Part shown: one piece after another, positions 27,051-40,024 of the stretch
How positions within the stretch are numbered: position 1 is the stretch's first letter
Layout: each line of letters opens with the position of its first letter
Assembly (NCBI RefSeq): GCF_030848805.1
Contig: NC_092365.1
Coordinates: 17,785,049 to 17,849,048, forward strand
DNA: 64,000 nt
From: Temnothorax longispinosus
Lineage: Eukaryota > Arthropoda > Insecta > Hymenoptera > Formicidae
Direction: 5' to 3'
Notes under the pieces: generated by a model
What the model was told of the DNA's origin: nothing
Databases searched by the model: none
Seen by the model: only the letters and a program-made list of their open reading frames with translations
Position numbers and translations under genes: made by a program

Positions 27051-28205
27051 TAATGCTACACTTTCTTCGCGAGGTAATATTCCTCGATGGAATTATTAAT
27101 TTTTTTTTCGTTAGAGTTGACAGTGAAGTTAATTTATTTTTATACACATCTTCCGTCAAACGGTGATATCACGCTCGAGGATTTGAATCCCTTTGGTACA
27201 ACCGGAGTGAGTTTGACATGTAGATAACAGTCCATTGTCAACACGGATGCGGACTGGTCTTTGTAATTTGGACGACGCACTATGTGCAAGGTTGAAGTAA
27301 AAGACAGGAGAGGGAAGAGATATGCTCACGTTAGCTCGCCACGGTGCAGTTGTAGTGTAGTTGCGTTCTTTTTTGCGTGATAAGTTGCTCCGGCGCTGAA
27401 CATGGCAGCCGGGATCTCAAATAAAAATCGACGCGAGTACGCGTAAAACCGGTGTTACTCCAACGTTAACGTAAACAATATTGTTAAAAGGACGTTTTAG
27501 AGCATTTTACGCACGCAGTGAGTTATTGCGCTATATTTCACGTTATGCGTGGATGCTACAGAAAGAAAGAGAAAAAGAGAGAGAGAGAAATAAAGCTTAG
27601 ATATTCTCTTTTCCCTCCACCATGTCCATTATACGAGTCGCATACCGAACGTGTTTCTCGTATACAGACAGAAGAGAGTATGCGCAAATAAAAATGTGTT
27701 TATATACGATGCAGTTTTACGAGGCAAAGTCTACAAGTCAATACATCTGATTACTACTGATTTCGATTAATTTATACTTCAGAAACGAGCGCGAACTCAA
27801 TTGCTGATTTAAAGTAAATTTAGAATAGAATAATGTTTCTGAATAATTAATATGTTATATCTTTATATACACAAAACTCTTTCTCGTAAATTTAATTAAA
27901 TTCCATTTCTTATTTCTTGATAATCTCTGAAAGATTAATCCTCATAGGTATTACATAAGTATCTATAAGTATTTGAACATCCTAATAACTATTTTGCAAA
28001 TTAAAATTATGTTAAAAAGTAAATATGGAATTATTTTAAAAATATAAAATTTGTTTATCAATTTATACATATATATAGAATAATACGTAAAACTCATCCG
28101 TATATTTTTAAGAATTAATATTTTATAATTTTTATTCAGAAGAGCAGTTTTCAACGATGACACTGCGCATTGCACGAAATACATCCATTATCGAACTGTT
28201 CGTAT

Positions 28206-28370
28206 ATGGACATTAAAAATGCATTCGTTCATATCTCCTCAGTCTTGGAAGGAAAAATATATGGCATCTATCTAGATAAATCGAAAGAAGCGAGGAAAAA
28301 TACTGCACATTTGGAGAAAGCAAGATTAATCGTAAAGAAAATATTAAAATTCGCTTTGTCAAAATAAAAT
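28206..28370 (+). mobile_element. Very doubtful remnant of a copia-type reverse transcriptase
   Basis: The frame starting at an ATG at 28206 reads MDIKNAFVH and later GKIYGIYLDK, with a stop after 28367. Copia-type polyproteins carry a block of the form MDVK-x-AF followed shortly by E-x-IYM. The resemblance is limited to this short block, nothing upstream or downstream continues it in frame, and no LTR was seen. It could be a chance match in AT-rich DNA. Confidence 0.18.
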
Positions 28371-29926
28371 GTATTATATTAACATTTCTGATATAGAAAG
28401 AAATATGATTTCTTTTGTAATAAAATTATGATATTAACATTTTCGATATAGAAGGAAATATGAAATATATAGATATTTCTTATAATAAAATTACAATGGA
28501 TTTTTCGAAAAATTATTTTAAAAATGTCCATTGTCAGATAACATCCGCTATGAATATTAAATATATTTCTATAAATACTTTCTTTTATATACCGAACATA
28601 CCGAAATTTCATTTCAATGTTCTCTCATGAGAAACTAAATATCGCATAGCGACGTGATTATACGAATTCACCGTCGTAGAACGTTTAGAGCAATTCTATT
28701 CAGATGAAATGATGTTTATGCACGATTTACGTGATATCCGAATTAATTCATTTCCGCACAATACCGGTCACTCATAAAGCAGACATATGTCCGTCCGCGG
28801 TATTATGCTGGCTGAAATTATTCTTCGCGTTTATATGGAAGAGAGGCAGAGAGAGGGAGAAAGCGATTCGGTGCGATGCGATAGCCGGAATAAATCACTC
28901 AGAGTGATATAACGTCGTCAGTATGAGGAATCGCGGATCACGGAGATTCCTTCCGCGGGGTGGAATCAAATCTGCTCCATTTGGCGATGTGGGGGTGGGA
29001 TGTATTATCATAAGAAAAAAGATTATTGAGAACCCTGCCCGAGATAAAGTCTGTCCGTAAATTGATCGGTCGCTCGGGAGTTTTTTCGCAACGTCGTTTC
29101 GGACGCGATTAACTCAGCTTGGATACGATTTTCGGCTGGCACCGATCAATTCGTCGAACGGGAATCGACGAGACGGGCTGAAGAGAACGACTATTAGGGA
29201 ACGACAGTTTAAGCCCGGCGACTACGCCAGTAAATTCTTTCGTCGTATATCATTTTTTTATATTTTCTATTCGATCGAGCGATAGAGATCAATGTCACTT
29301 CGGGTTAGCGTCTCCCGCGTGTTTCACGTATACGTTGCCATTTCATCATATTTTATAACGATCGTTATGTATTCTGCCAATCTCTTGGTATTGATCATGA
29401 CACAAAACTGTTCGTGTGAAAATGCGATATAGAAGAATTTTAAGTTGAAGTTTAGAAATAAATAGAAACGAAAAAATAAAAAGAGTTTGTGAATAAATCT
29501 TCTATGATATATTCTTTATAAGAAAATAAGAAATCAAAACAATATATGTTGTAATTGTCACTTTACTTTCGAAGAATTAATGGATGTATTGCAGCAAAGA
29601 AATTTCATTCTTTCTAATTTTATCTCCGATAAAATTTTAGTAATCTTTTAAGATTTAAATAAAATACATTGACACAGTATTTCGGCTTGAATTACATTTG
29701 AAGCTAAAAAAATATATCAAATTTAATTATATATTGTAATTTTATATTATATCTGCGCCAAATATAAATGTGACTCGATGCTTTTATAAATTAGAAGAAC
29801 TTAATATGATAAAACAAATATAATGTTACAAAAACTGACAATACATACCTAGTTTTCGGACGAAATTTAAAAAAACCCCATTAATTTGTTTATAAAAATA
29901 ACAAAATCTACTACCGTGACATGACT

Positions 29927-29928
<2 letters not shown>

Positions 29929-29997
<69 letters not shown>

Positions 29998-29998
29998 G
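29929..29998. repeat. (TC)n microsatellite
   Basis: About 70 bases of TC dinucleotide with one CCC interruption. It creates a spurious Arg-Glu open frame on the minus strand. Confidence 0.97.
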
Positions 29999-32679
29999 TC
30001 TTTCTTCAGCTTTAATTTTAAGAGTTTTTTTTAACATGTTGAATAAAAAACTTAGAAGAAACGTATGTACCAGGCTTCTCGCTTGCGCTGATCCTTTTTT
30101 TTTCGGAAAATCCTGAAATTCCGCAGTGAAACGAGAACAGGAAACTTTCACAGTCATTATTCCACAGCGAGGAGTGAATTTACGTTCGCGGGAGGAAAAT
30201 TTGGTCGCGTATAAATCTCCGTGGGGTTCGTGTTTTTCGCTTAGCGTTTCTAGGATTTTAGCATTTTCCCGAACGTGGTTTCTATCGCGCTGCACTGCAT
30301 AGCAGGACCGATTGGTATTCCGGCTTAGCGGTAACATTCGCCTGACTCTCTTCTTCCCGCGGCGATTGTTTGTCGGCAAACATCCGGGCCGCGGTAAACG
30401 CGGCTTAAGAGAGTATAAGAGTACGGAATATTACTTGTACAAGATCGTCTTTATGGATGTTGATATTGCCAATCTCTTCGCGGCGGGTGACTCACGATAA
30501 TGGCAAAAATCAGATTTATAAGCGCGCGCTTTTACTTCACACCTCGTAGAAAATTACCTCTGTAGTAGGTAGCGTCCGATATTACGACGTCGGAAATAAG
30601 CAAACGAGAAAAAGAGAGAGTAGATCAGGATTAAACGACAGAAGCGATTCCGGTAATGCAGCGAGTAATGATGAGCCGGGGTAATAAATTCAATAAAGGC
30701 GTATGAGAATAATGCATTCGATCGAAGAGACACGAGGCATCCGGAGGATGGATAGGAAAAATATTTTCAATGAAAAGAGGGGAGGAAAAGGAGGAGAGAG
30801 AGAGAGGGGAGAGAAAGAGAAAGAGAGAAAGAGAGAGAAATCGAGCCGTGGAAATTACAGCCGCGGAAATGGAGCGAGAATTAAACTCCGTGAGGCGGAT
30901 TAAAATATTTTCACGCGACGATAATTGAGGAATAAAAGATTTTCGCCGTACTCGAATAAATCAAGCGCCTCTTCGGGGCGCGCGCGGTCCCGGATTTCTC
31001 TCTGCCGTATCTTATCGAATCGAGATGCCGCGAAGATATATGTGCGATCCTCAGATGGAACGTGAAAGTACTCCGTCCGTATTGTCGGATTCATAAAATA
31101 AAAGAATAGAATAAAAAGAGCAGATGCCTCCCCGACAAGGTTGGTACAAGACGCCTGAATTTATCGGGCATCAAGAGATCGATCGCGATCGATACGTCAT
31201 GATTTTTACTTTACGACAAGCTGCCGAGGATTAAATTCGAGTGCGCGAGAAGGCGGAAGGAAGACCGTGCGTCAGCCAGATAGAAATAAAATCTCGGTTT
31301 AAAATATTTTTTTACAGGCAGATAATCGAACGCCAGAGAGATTTTCGCCCGGCCGGGGAACTAAACTCGGGCTCAACAGCTTGGCCCCGGGTTTTTCCCT
31401 TGGCTTTCATCAGATAAAATTGCAAGTGGAGAAGCTGCTTCTAAAGACCGGAGAGGTAAAAGAACCTCAGGGAAGTACCAGTCGGGAAGTGAGGCCGAAA
31501 TTAAGAGCCAGAGGAAAAGGTGGTGGCGGCGGCGAGTGGTAGTGGCGAAAATTCCGTGATATTCGAAAATGAGAGTATTTTCGCGCGATACAAAAGTGAC
31601 ACAAGCAATCAGCGGTTATATGATATCTCGGATATCTCTCCTCTTTAACCTCAATCTCTCAAAAAAATCACGACGCTCTCGCCGGAAAATCTTTCCCTTC
31701 GTCCGGCCCGCGAGGACCATCGATCACACGTAAGCGTGATGGGACAAAGAGCTCATAATCTGACATTGGCGTGCCAGGAGAGGGACGGTGGAGTGACGGT
31801 GAGCCAGAGAAAAAAAAGGGTAGAACCCGTGAAAGAGCGAGGGGTAATGAGCGAGTCGGCGCGAGACAGGACCAAGAGGGGTTTTCATTTGGTCCTGTCG
31901 TAAATAAAAATGAGTATAGTTACTCGGCGTATAAGCGCGGCGTAGTATAACGCGCCCAAGAGAGGAGCGCTGAATTCCGCCTCGTATATGCGGACTGAAA
32001 TCTCCGCCGCTAAACGGCCGAGATAGTTATTTACGAGATGGCGTAAAGGGTAGTTGTCCCGCGCGTGTTTCCCCGAAGGGCGACGACCAACGAACGACCG
32101 CGTCGCAGCATCCAGGATGTACGACCCAAGTCCGGCAAAACACTTTGACGGTCGATTCTCCTCGTACATTACATGGAATTGCCGTAAACTTAGTGGCGCG
32201 TTTATACGTCGCTTGACAAATGTATCGATCGAGGAAGGAGACAAGGAGAAGCGCGCAAAACGACAAAAAAAACAACAAAAGATACACGAACGAGAGAAAG
32301 AGAGTACGGCGCGTGAACGAGAAGAAAGTTCTTGCAACACGTTAACCGGTTCACCCACCGCCGCCTTCGGCGGTTCGAGAGCAGCTAGGGATGGCCTCGA
32401 CCCCGGAAAGCTTCGTTTTCTCGCGATAGGCACGGCCGATTAAGAGAGTCGTTTACTTTCCTTTACTTTAGTTTATAGTATATAGTTTTTAGTTTATGCG
32501 TTGTGTATCTTGTTAGAAATCTTTCCGTTCTCTTAACCTCAAGAGTATTTCCGTCATTATTATTTTGGCACCTTTCCTTTCTCTTTCATTATTGTTTCAT
32601 ATCATGATACAATGAAACTGTTTATCATTAATATCGCGCATATGTTCCTGATAGCTTAATATTCTCCTAAGAGATTTTA

Positions 32680-32804
32680 CAAAATGCGAATAGGGAAGGA
32701 ATTCTATTATCTTGAATTAATAAATAAATATTAAGATTAAAGTTTATTTCTTAACATTAATCTTAAATTTTATTTCTTCCCTATCCGTTTATCTGTACAT
32801 TTTG
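32680..32804. repeat. Imperfect 125-bp inverted repeat
   Basis: CAAAATG at 32680 pairs with CATTTTG at 32798-32804. Further in, ATAGGGAAGGAAT pairs with ATTTCTTCCCTAT, and TTAAGATTAA with TTAATCTTAA near the centre, with loops between. The shape is that of a small fold-back element. No target duplication could be set. Confidence 0.5.
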
Positions 32805-33534
32805 TTCGAAATGCACAAAGAATTACAGCTGTAATATATTATAAAATTCAACGACATGTAGATATAAAAGACATAGCGAGACACTGTGAGATATAGTGAG
32901 ACGGACGAGATGCACTGTATCCATTTCAGTGAGATTTTCAAAATTGGGCTTTTTCAAGTATCATCCTCATCAATAAAATGTTGTTTTGCTTTTCCCAAAA
33001 TTGGCTTTTTGACGTATAAATCGATACAACAGCGGAAAAAATATTTTTCAAGTTTTACGTAAAAATACAAAAGCTGCACTAGCATCTCCAATAATTTCAA
33101 CAACGTTATATATCTCTCACATACACACATTGCTGATATAACCGACTTTAGCTCTAATAATTGTAATTAAGGTTTCAATGTTCCAGAAACATAATATGTT
33201 GTGTAATATAAAGCACTGTGTTTTAATATATCTTTAAATAACAATTGCTTGTTTCAATACACACATTCAAACATTTTGGAACAATTCGCAAACATTACGC
33301 GAGTATGCTATTATCCTGCGGCTTCAATTCATTTTGTATTTTCATGATTAATTAATTAATTAATTAATTATCGTACATTTGGAGTATTAATCAGAATGCA
33401 CCATAATATCTCACGTTATTGTACATTGCACCTTGCAACAATTATCGTGGGTTAATCGTATCCAAAGTGCAATAAACGTCGGAAAATTTCCTCGTATTTC
33501 TTTGTAGTAAAGTCCAAGATGTAAGGAGAAAAAT

Positions 33535-33564
33535 AGAGAGAGAGAGAGAGAGAGAGAAAGAGAA
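33535..33564. repeat. (GA)n microsatellite upstream of the leader exon
   Basis: A GA run of about 30 bases ends roughly 75 bases before the start codon of the Ig-domain gene, inside what is probably the end of an intron. Confidence 0.9.
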
Positions 33565-33638
33565 ACGGAACGCGCGGGTTGACAGAGAACGCGATGGTTT
33601 GTTATTCTCGTTCAAGCTTTTCTTTCGTTCTTTTCAGA

Positions 33639-33771
33639 ATGAGGGTGGCACGGCTATTACTGTGCTGCGTACTTCTCGAAGACTACAGCACCAATCTCGG
33701 CGGAACGGCAATTACCAGTGACGCCATGCGCCAAGACGGCTCCTCGTCCGCGACGAATCCGACGCTATCAG
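33639..33771 (+). CDS. DIP/lachesin-like Ig protein: first coding exon (leader)
   Basis: The ATG at 33639 follows a pyrimidine-rich tract ending TTTTCAG (33631-33637), so the exon probably begins at 33638 and earlier exons are non-coding. The peptide starts MRVARLLLCCVLL, a basic then hydrophobic leader that fits a short signal peptide, and continues with a polar Ser/Thr/Asn-rich stretch ending ATNPTLS. After 44 full codons one base (G) remains before the donor GTACAT at 33772. The next supported exon, at 52900, begins with two bases (AT) that complete an Asp codon, so the phases fit across a 19.1-kb intron. Leader and Ig exons separated by very large introns are common in neuronal cell-adhesion genes. 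An open frame continues past the donor but is intronic. The pairing with 52900 is inference; another leader exon could be used. Confidence 0.58.
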
Positions 33772-36281
33772 GTACATACCCGTATATACATATCCTCATC
33801 TGCATATTGCCAGCTGGTTTTTCCTTTTCTCACTCTTTTCCGCGTCGCGCAGACGGAAATTCTCGTCAGCGTTAATGGCACGTGCCGAGGAATGCGAGCG
33901 AGCAAATATCCCGTATTACCGTCGGAAAAATAAAGGACACTCGCGTCTCTCGCTTTAAGTATCTTTTACCCTCGGTCCCCTCCAATAAACATTGGTAAAT
34001 GTTCGGAGGGTTCCTCCCTCGAATATCTTTCGACTTAACATACAGCAGGGTTCGCAAGATTATTCCTTGTGCTAAAATGTATCCTGCTTAAATTACAGTT
34101 TATATTCGACGCGAGTACAAATTATCTCCCGTTACTTGACATAATATGCTAATTGATATTAATTTGCGACATAAAAGTAGAAACAAATGAAATATTATTA
34201 TCATTTCAGCACGTCTCATTCGTATATAAATTACTAAAAATACAATTTATTTAATTTATGTTTGACATTTAATATATTAATATTTATGTTTGTTTTCACA
34301 AATTATGTAAATAACAAATACCTTCATCATATTCGTTTAATGAGTTTCGATAACAGAGATAATTTAGGATTTTTTAAATATATTAAATAATTCTTCTCAA
34401 CGAATTTTTTGAACATTAAATAATTCTCCTACAATCACTATTGAAATTTAATTCATATAAAACAAGATAATCTAGTATAATTTTATATAAGTCAAGTCTG
34501 TAAGCGATATAAAAAAAGAAAGAATTCGATTTTCCAAATATTTAACTTAACGGGCGAATCATAATTTCGTTTCTTTACAATCATGATAACGGTGATACGG
34601 AGGTTATCTCCTCTAAAGTGCGTCGGTGCAGCTTTTCAATTATTTGATAAGATCGCGTGTTTCTCTCGTGTCGATGATCGGGGTATTTGACCGGCAATAA
34701 TCGGGGTAAAAGGAATCACTTCGTGTTGCGTGCCGACTCGTAAATAAATGCCGTAACGTCACGTGTTTCCTACACGAGCCGGTATCCACTCCGCGACGTC
34801 TGAAGGGTTTCCCCGCGGAGCATATAAAGCTTTGTGAAAAATCTGAATAATGCATTGTGAAATATTATCTATACGTGGTAGATTTATACGGTGTTGCACC
34901 AGCGATACGTTGCCTTTATCACAGAGCCCGATAATGTTTGACGAAGAAAGAGAGAAAAATTTCCTCACGCAAATCTCGATCCGACACAGCGTAGCTTAAA
35001 CGGCTTAAATCAGCTTTCCGTTTAAACAAACAGGAAGTGTATCAAGACTAATTTAATTTTCATCACGGCACGCAGTCACACGAAAATTTACTATTTATTC
35101 AACTGAGTTTTTTCAGAGCTTAGTAAAATTTTATGCACTGAATATATCAACAATTATAGAGTGAAATTACTTTCATTATATATTACTACAAATGTAATTC
35201 AAAATGCAGTTACGTTTTTCGTATTACAAACAACCGGATAATATAATCAGCTTTTCGCAAATTCCCCAAAGGACTTCTGTTACTTCATTTTTGATCATGC
35301 ATCGATCTACCGTATAATCTCTGAAAACCGTGCGTAATTATCAGCGTGTAAACTCAAATACTTTAATTTAATGGGAAAATACATGTCATGAACTCGTAAA
35401 GCTCGTAAAATATTTCAAAGAGTATAACTGGTGTTGGATGTAGCAGTGAGTTTGCGGAGTAAACTCGATGCATGCAGATTTCACGCTCGTTTATTTTTGC
35501 GGATTGTTCAGAAATCGCGGCTTACAAACTCGTCGGATCACCTTCATTTTTTTCCCTCTTTCGCGATTTCTACAGTCGGGAGCGCATTATCGCTATCGCG
35601 ATACTTCATAAAGCTAATCGTCAGTGCATTCAGAGATATGTGGTCGGGAAATCTACATGTGTCAAAGCGACAGTACATGATATCCGTGTTATTCTTAATC
35701 GTTGACATTGCAATAAAAATAGTGAAAGCAAACATACATTATCAATTATCACGCGTACTCACATACATATATGTATATACAGTAACGTTTTATATAAAAA
35801 TAATTTTATATATACTACAACAATATAGTAATATAGAAACAATATTACCTATAGTAAATACAATATATAAAATTATTCATTACATTTTTAATAACTTGTA
35901 AACATGATTAATATATTTCTTGCGAGCAAAATTTTGTCACGAAAACTCTCAGTCGCGCGTATCTTACAGTTTGTTAGCGCTAAAGCGCAAAATCACCCGT
36001 AAAAGAAAAGAAAAGAAAAGTATACGGAACTTTATCAGAGGTTGATCACGAGAGGAGAAACGTAAACGAGAACTAGAGAAGAATGGAGCCGCGCGGAGAA
36101 CGTCCTATTTGGTGGGGAATTGTCGACGTCGACGTCGACGTCGTCGCCGTCGTCGTCGTTGCGTCCGAAGTTGAAGTGGTTCTAGTCCGGCCCGGCATTG
36201 CAACCGGGTCCATGCCGGTTAGTTCGCCAAGTTTTTCCTTTGAGGATGAAAGATATTAATTAAACTGTCACAGACACGGTA

Positions 36282-36306
36282 GCATGCGCGCGCGCGCGCG
36301 CACGCG
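36282..36306. repeat. Alternating (CG)n tract
   Basis: A GCATGCGCGCGCGCGCGCGC run, an alternating purine-pyrimidine tract of the kind that can adopt Z-DNA. A (GTC/GAC)n run lies nearby at about 36121-36158. Confidence 0.85.
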
Positions 36307-38655
36307 AAACCCCCTGCCCAACTTTATTTCGCCACTTATAAGTTTACCACTTAGGCGCCAGCGTATGCGAGCGTGCGGGCGGACCGCTGCAAGTCGTCCT
36401 TTTACGAATCTAACGCGTGATATTTATGCGCACGATAGATGGAATAGACGGAATATCATGGCGAGGCACGCGAAAACGTGACGTATGCATGCAGAAGGAT
36501 TGGCCAATTTATGCGTCAGCAAGCGTGCCTGAAAGATGCACGCCAGAAACAGACAGGTCGTTTATACATTCTCCTTTTCTACTTTTCTCTCTCTCTCCCT
36601 CTTTATCTTCTTTTTATTTATACTTTGTATATCTGTTCTCGACAAGCGCATTTCAATTACAACTATGTGCAATAGGATGATATGCAAATTTTCGAAATTG
36701 CAGAAAGTATAGTTTAAAATTAAGCTTTAGGGGAAATTGTTTCACTCTCCAATAAGAAATATCATTTAAATCGTTAAAGTTATAGATCATCGTATATTTT
36801 AGATTCTATAACTGTCATTTAAATTTTCTTATCTTTTTCATGTATTTTAGTTAGATATTTAAAAAGGAAACGTCTGCGTATAATAAATGACTCTTCTACC
36901 TATCTGCCGTTCTCTTTATTTAACTTCACCTACTTATTCAACACTTTCTGACAACTGACGGCGGTTCCGCTTAACATTTCGATAGCCGATAACTGATAGG
37001 TGAAACTAGAACACCGTGTAAAAAGATGAGAACAAAATGCGTACTAAAGCGAAATTTGCTAAGAGCAATCCTTTGTACCGATCCTGTTCAGAACAGGTGA
37101 AGTTTCATGCTTTCAAACAAAGGGAAAAATATCTGCAAGCGAGACTTGCCAATAACTGTGTCGCGTTAATAATTATACATGTAAATGTAGTGGATATTCA
37201 TCTATCGTCAAAAATTAGTGCAATAATTGAACGTAAACTCGGAGCGAAATAAAGTATAGTCGAATACATTTACAATTAGAATTCGATCGCTATTAAATAC
37301 TTGGTAAACAACTATAAAGAGAAAAAAATTGATCTTTACAAAAAGATCGACTTGTTTTTATATCTTTAATATATTCTTCTTTTATCCTAGTCTTAATACG
37401 TAGCGTAAAACCGTAGCGCTGATATGTTAAATAAATAATTAACATAAAAGATTATAAGAATTATTAAATTATTTAATTAAATATTTCTTGTAAGGCAAAA
37501 ATTTTCCAAGCGTATTATTAAGTATTTCGTTTAAAATCACTTGAAATATTTCGTACATACCTTCCTTTCTATGTCAAATCGTACCTATGCCATATTAAAA
37601 TGATAATATAATTTATTTTTAAAAGATAATTTCTTTAAAAAAAATCAATAATAAATCACTTTTCTTGATTAATTAAGCTCTCACGAAATTAACTAAAAGA
37701 TTGCAAAAAAATAACTCAGAAAATATGCGATGTGACGCGTCATGATATGAAAGGATAGGAGCAGTCGATATATCGGATGTGTTGATTTCATTCGTGCAAT
37801 GATTAAGAGATGATGTAATGCAAGTTGGCATAGCGCTGCTATCATTCGCTTCGGATAGTGTAATGATCTTATCTAACAAATGCCACGGTACGCGCGTGAT
37901 GTCAGATCCTCGTGTGTAATATACTCGTACGTGTCTATCTCCGTAATACGTGACGTCGCAATACGTCTGCCTTATTCGCACTGTGATATCATTCCAGATA
38001 GTTCATAATACGGATACATTGCGGGCAAGTAGAAACAGAGCTTTGCTTCGGTTGCTTTAACCGAACCGGCACATAAATAAATACATTTTACGTAAAATCT
38101 TGAGATAGCGATAAATAGAAAGCCATATAGCTGTATGTCGCAGCTCGAGAAGAATATTTATGCAAATCTTCTTGCAAATCTGTAGCGAAAAGTTAAAATT
38201 TAAAGCTGTAAATGAGGTTACGAATGTGAAAGCAAATTAATCAATTAATTATTATTTGGACAAACCACTAATTATTCACAATACACGCTGGGATTATTAT
38301 ACGAACAAAATGACAATAGAATCTTCAAACAGTAATTCGTAAAATAGATATTTGTCAAATACGGTTGCAAACAACTCGGCGACCATGAATACGGATGTAT
38401 AATTAATCGCGCTTTCAGCCAGAGATTGAAAATAATCCGTGATTACCTCCGGCGATTAAAATATTAAACGAAAACCGGCTTTACATTCAAAGTAAGCACG
38501 GTAAAATTCCAGAAATATTACTCTGATCGTCAGAAGGGCGATTAAGACGCGAGATTAAAGTTTCGCATTTAGCGTCACAGGTGCGACACAGGCACCATTC
38601 TCCGATAGTATTCCACGGGGATATACCTTTAGACGTCAGCGTATGCTATATAACG

Positions 38656-38660
38656 GTGTG

Positions 38661-38718
<58 letters not shown>

Positions 38719-38786
38719 TATATATATTTATATGTCCATATATGTAAGTATGTATGTATGTAGGTAGGTATGTATGTATGTATGTA
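38656..38786. repeat. (TA)n with flanking (GTAT)n, compound microsatellite
   Basis: About 130 bases: TGTG, then a long TA run, TATG-type units, a GTAGGTAG interruption and more GTAT tetranucleotides. Confidence 0.95.
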
Positions 38787-40012
38787 CTCGTGTCCACGGT
38801 ATAGCGGGCAAAACGTGTGTTTCGTTATCGTAGTTAACTGCGTTTACACAACACATTCTGTACGGCTTCGACCATCGTCTCGAGGCCACGCAGCCATTCG
38901 CATCTGAGCACTGCTGTTAACGCTGAGGAAGCTTCGACGTAACGTGTAACGTTAAGGACGTTGTACCATGTATAGAACCAATTACATTTGCGATTATATA
39001 GGTATACATCAGCGCGGGGACATATGCAATTGCGAATATACAGGCACTCGTATATCTTCCCTCGAGTATTCAATTGTCGTGAACAAATTCGAAATTGAGC
39101 GGACCGACAATTCGCCCCCTTAACAAAAGATCCCTTAAAAGATCTCTTCGCTTTATAGCCATTTAATTTTTAACATATCGCAATAACGAAGTACTAATTC
39201 TTTTTGAAATGCGCAACTTAATGGCAAAATTTCTTTTCGTCGCTGATTGAAAAATGCAGCGAAATAAGATTTAATAAGTGCGATTTAACGAAAGAAGTTT
39301 TTGTTTCAGTAGTCTGATTTATAAACGGAACTTTTCGCGGGGGTTTTATTTCACGCCGCTGCGGGGTATGTTTAGATGTAGCGCTAATTAGCGCGCTAAT
39401 TAGAAAGCTGTTGCAGTGCAAAATATGCGAGTCCTTATCGTATCATTTATGATTAAAAAATAAACGCTTGAGATTTATGACGCCGACAGCGTCTGAAAAG
39501 GATTTAAATTACGCGGAAAAAAGCGAGATTTGTTATTTGCGCATCATCTGTGAACTTTGATTTTACGAAGAATCCTCGACCGTTAACGCCGGATAATCCG
39601 GAAATTATCGACAACACCGAAACAATCGCTCCTCGTAGTTGGTAGTAACTTCCGCAAGTCAGAGAAAGTGCGTAACTCCCGAGACACTATATCACACCCT
39701 ATATCACACTACACGACCAGCGTCGCGCGCGTGTTTGCACGGAAGGTATGTGCTTAATATTAATATGTGCTATATGCCCTATACACCCATACGCCCGAAT
39801 GAGAAATAGTTTCAAGTATAGTTTCTCGCTCGCGCTCACGTACGTAGTAATCTTCTTACACGTTAAGGACGCGCGCTCGGGGTGCGGGCATACTTACGTG
39901 AGCGAGCTGGTATTAAAGGAACGAAGGAGCGTGAGGTGAATCGCGAGTGCGTAATATACGCGTATACATGTTATTTGCGTGCACGCATACCAACGCGTAT
40001 ACGTTTGTGCTG

Positions 40013-40024
40013 CACGTGCACGTG
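40013..40024. promoter_or_regulatory. Two abutting CACGTG E-boxes
   Basis: CACGTG occurs at 40013-40018 and again at 40019-40024, inside a longer alternating TGCACGTGCACGTGCACAC run. CACGTG is the canonical site for bHLH factors of the Myc/Clock type. It lies in the candidate intron of the Ig gene. It may be functional or simply part of a GT/CA-rich tract. Confidence 0.3.

Larger units (their letters stand above)
11999..33637. other. Intergenic or upstream intronic stretch
   Basis: I found no convincing exon here. The stretch contains microsatellites, an AT-rich core (20,400-22,500, 27,700-28,700, 29,400-29,900), CpG-rich islands (14,600-15,300, 16,400-16,950, 23,100-24,150, 26,040-27,050) and inverted and tandem repeats listed separately. 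Because the exon at 33,638 is preceded by a splice acceptor, part of this stretch is probably an upstream intron of the Ig-domain gene, with a non-coding first exon somewhere inside it. Confidence 0.45.

Noticed and set aside
31885..32443. Overlapping 182- and 129-codon frames on opposite strands
   Set aside because: CpG-rich DNA has few stops. Neither translation shows a domain, and there is no supporting splice structure.
35431..35901. 156-codon plus-strand frame, hydrophobic at its end
   Set aside because: The hydrophobic part comes from AT-rich TATA-type sequence. I saw no receptor or transporter motif.
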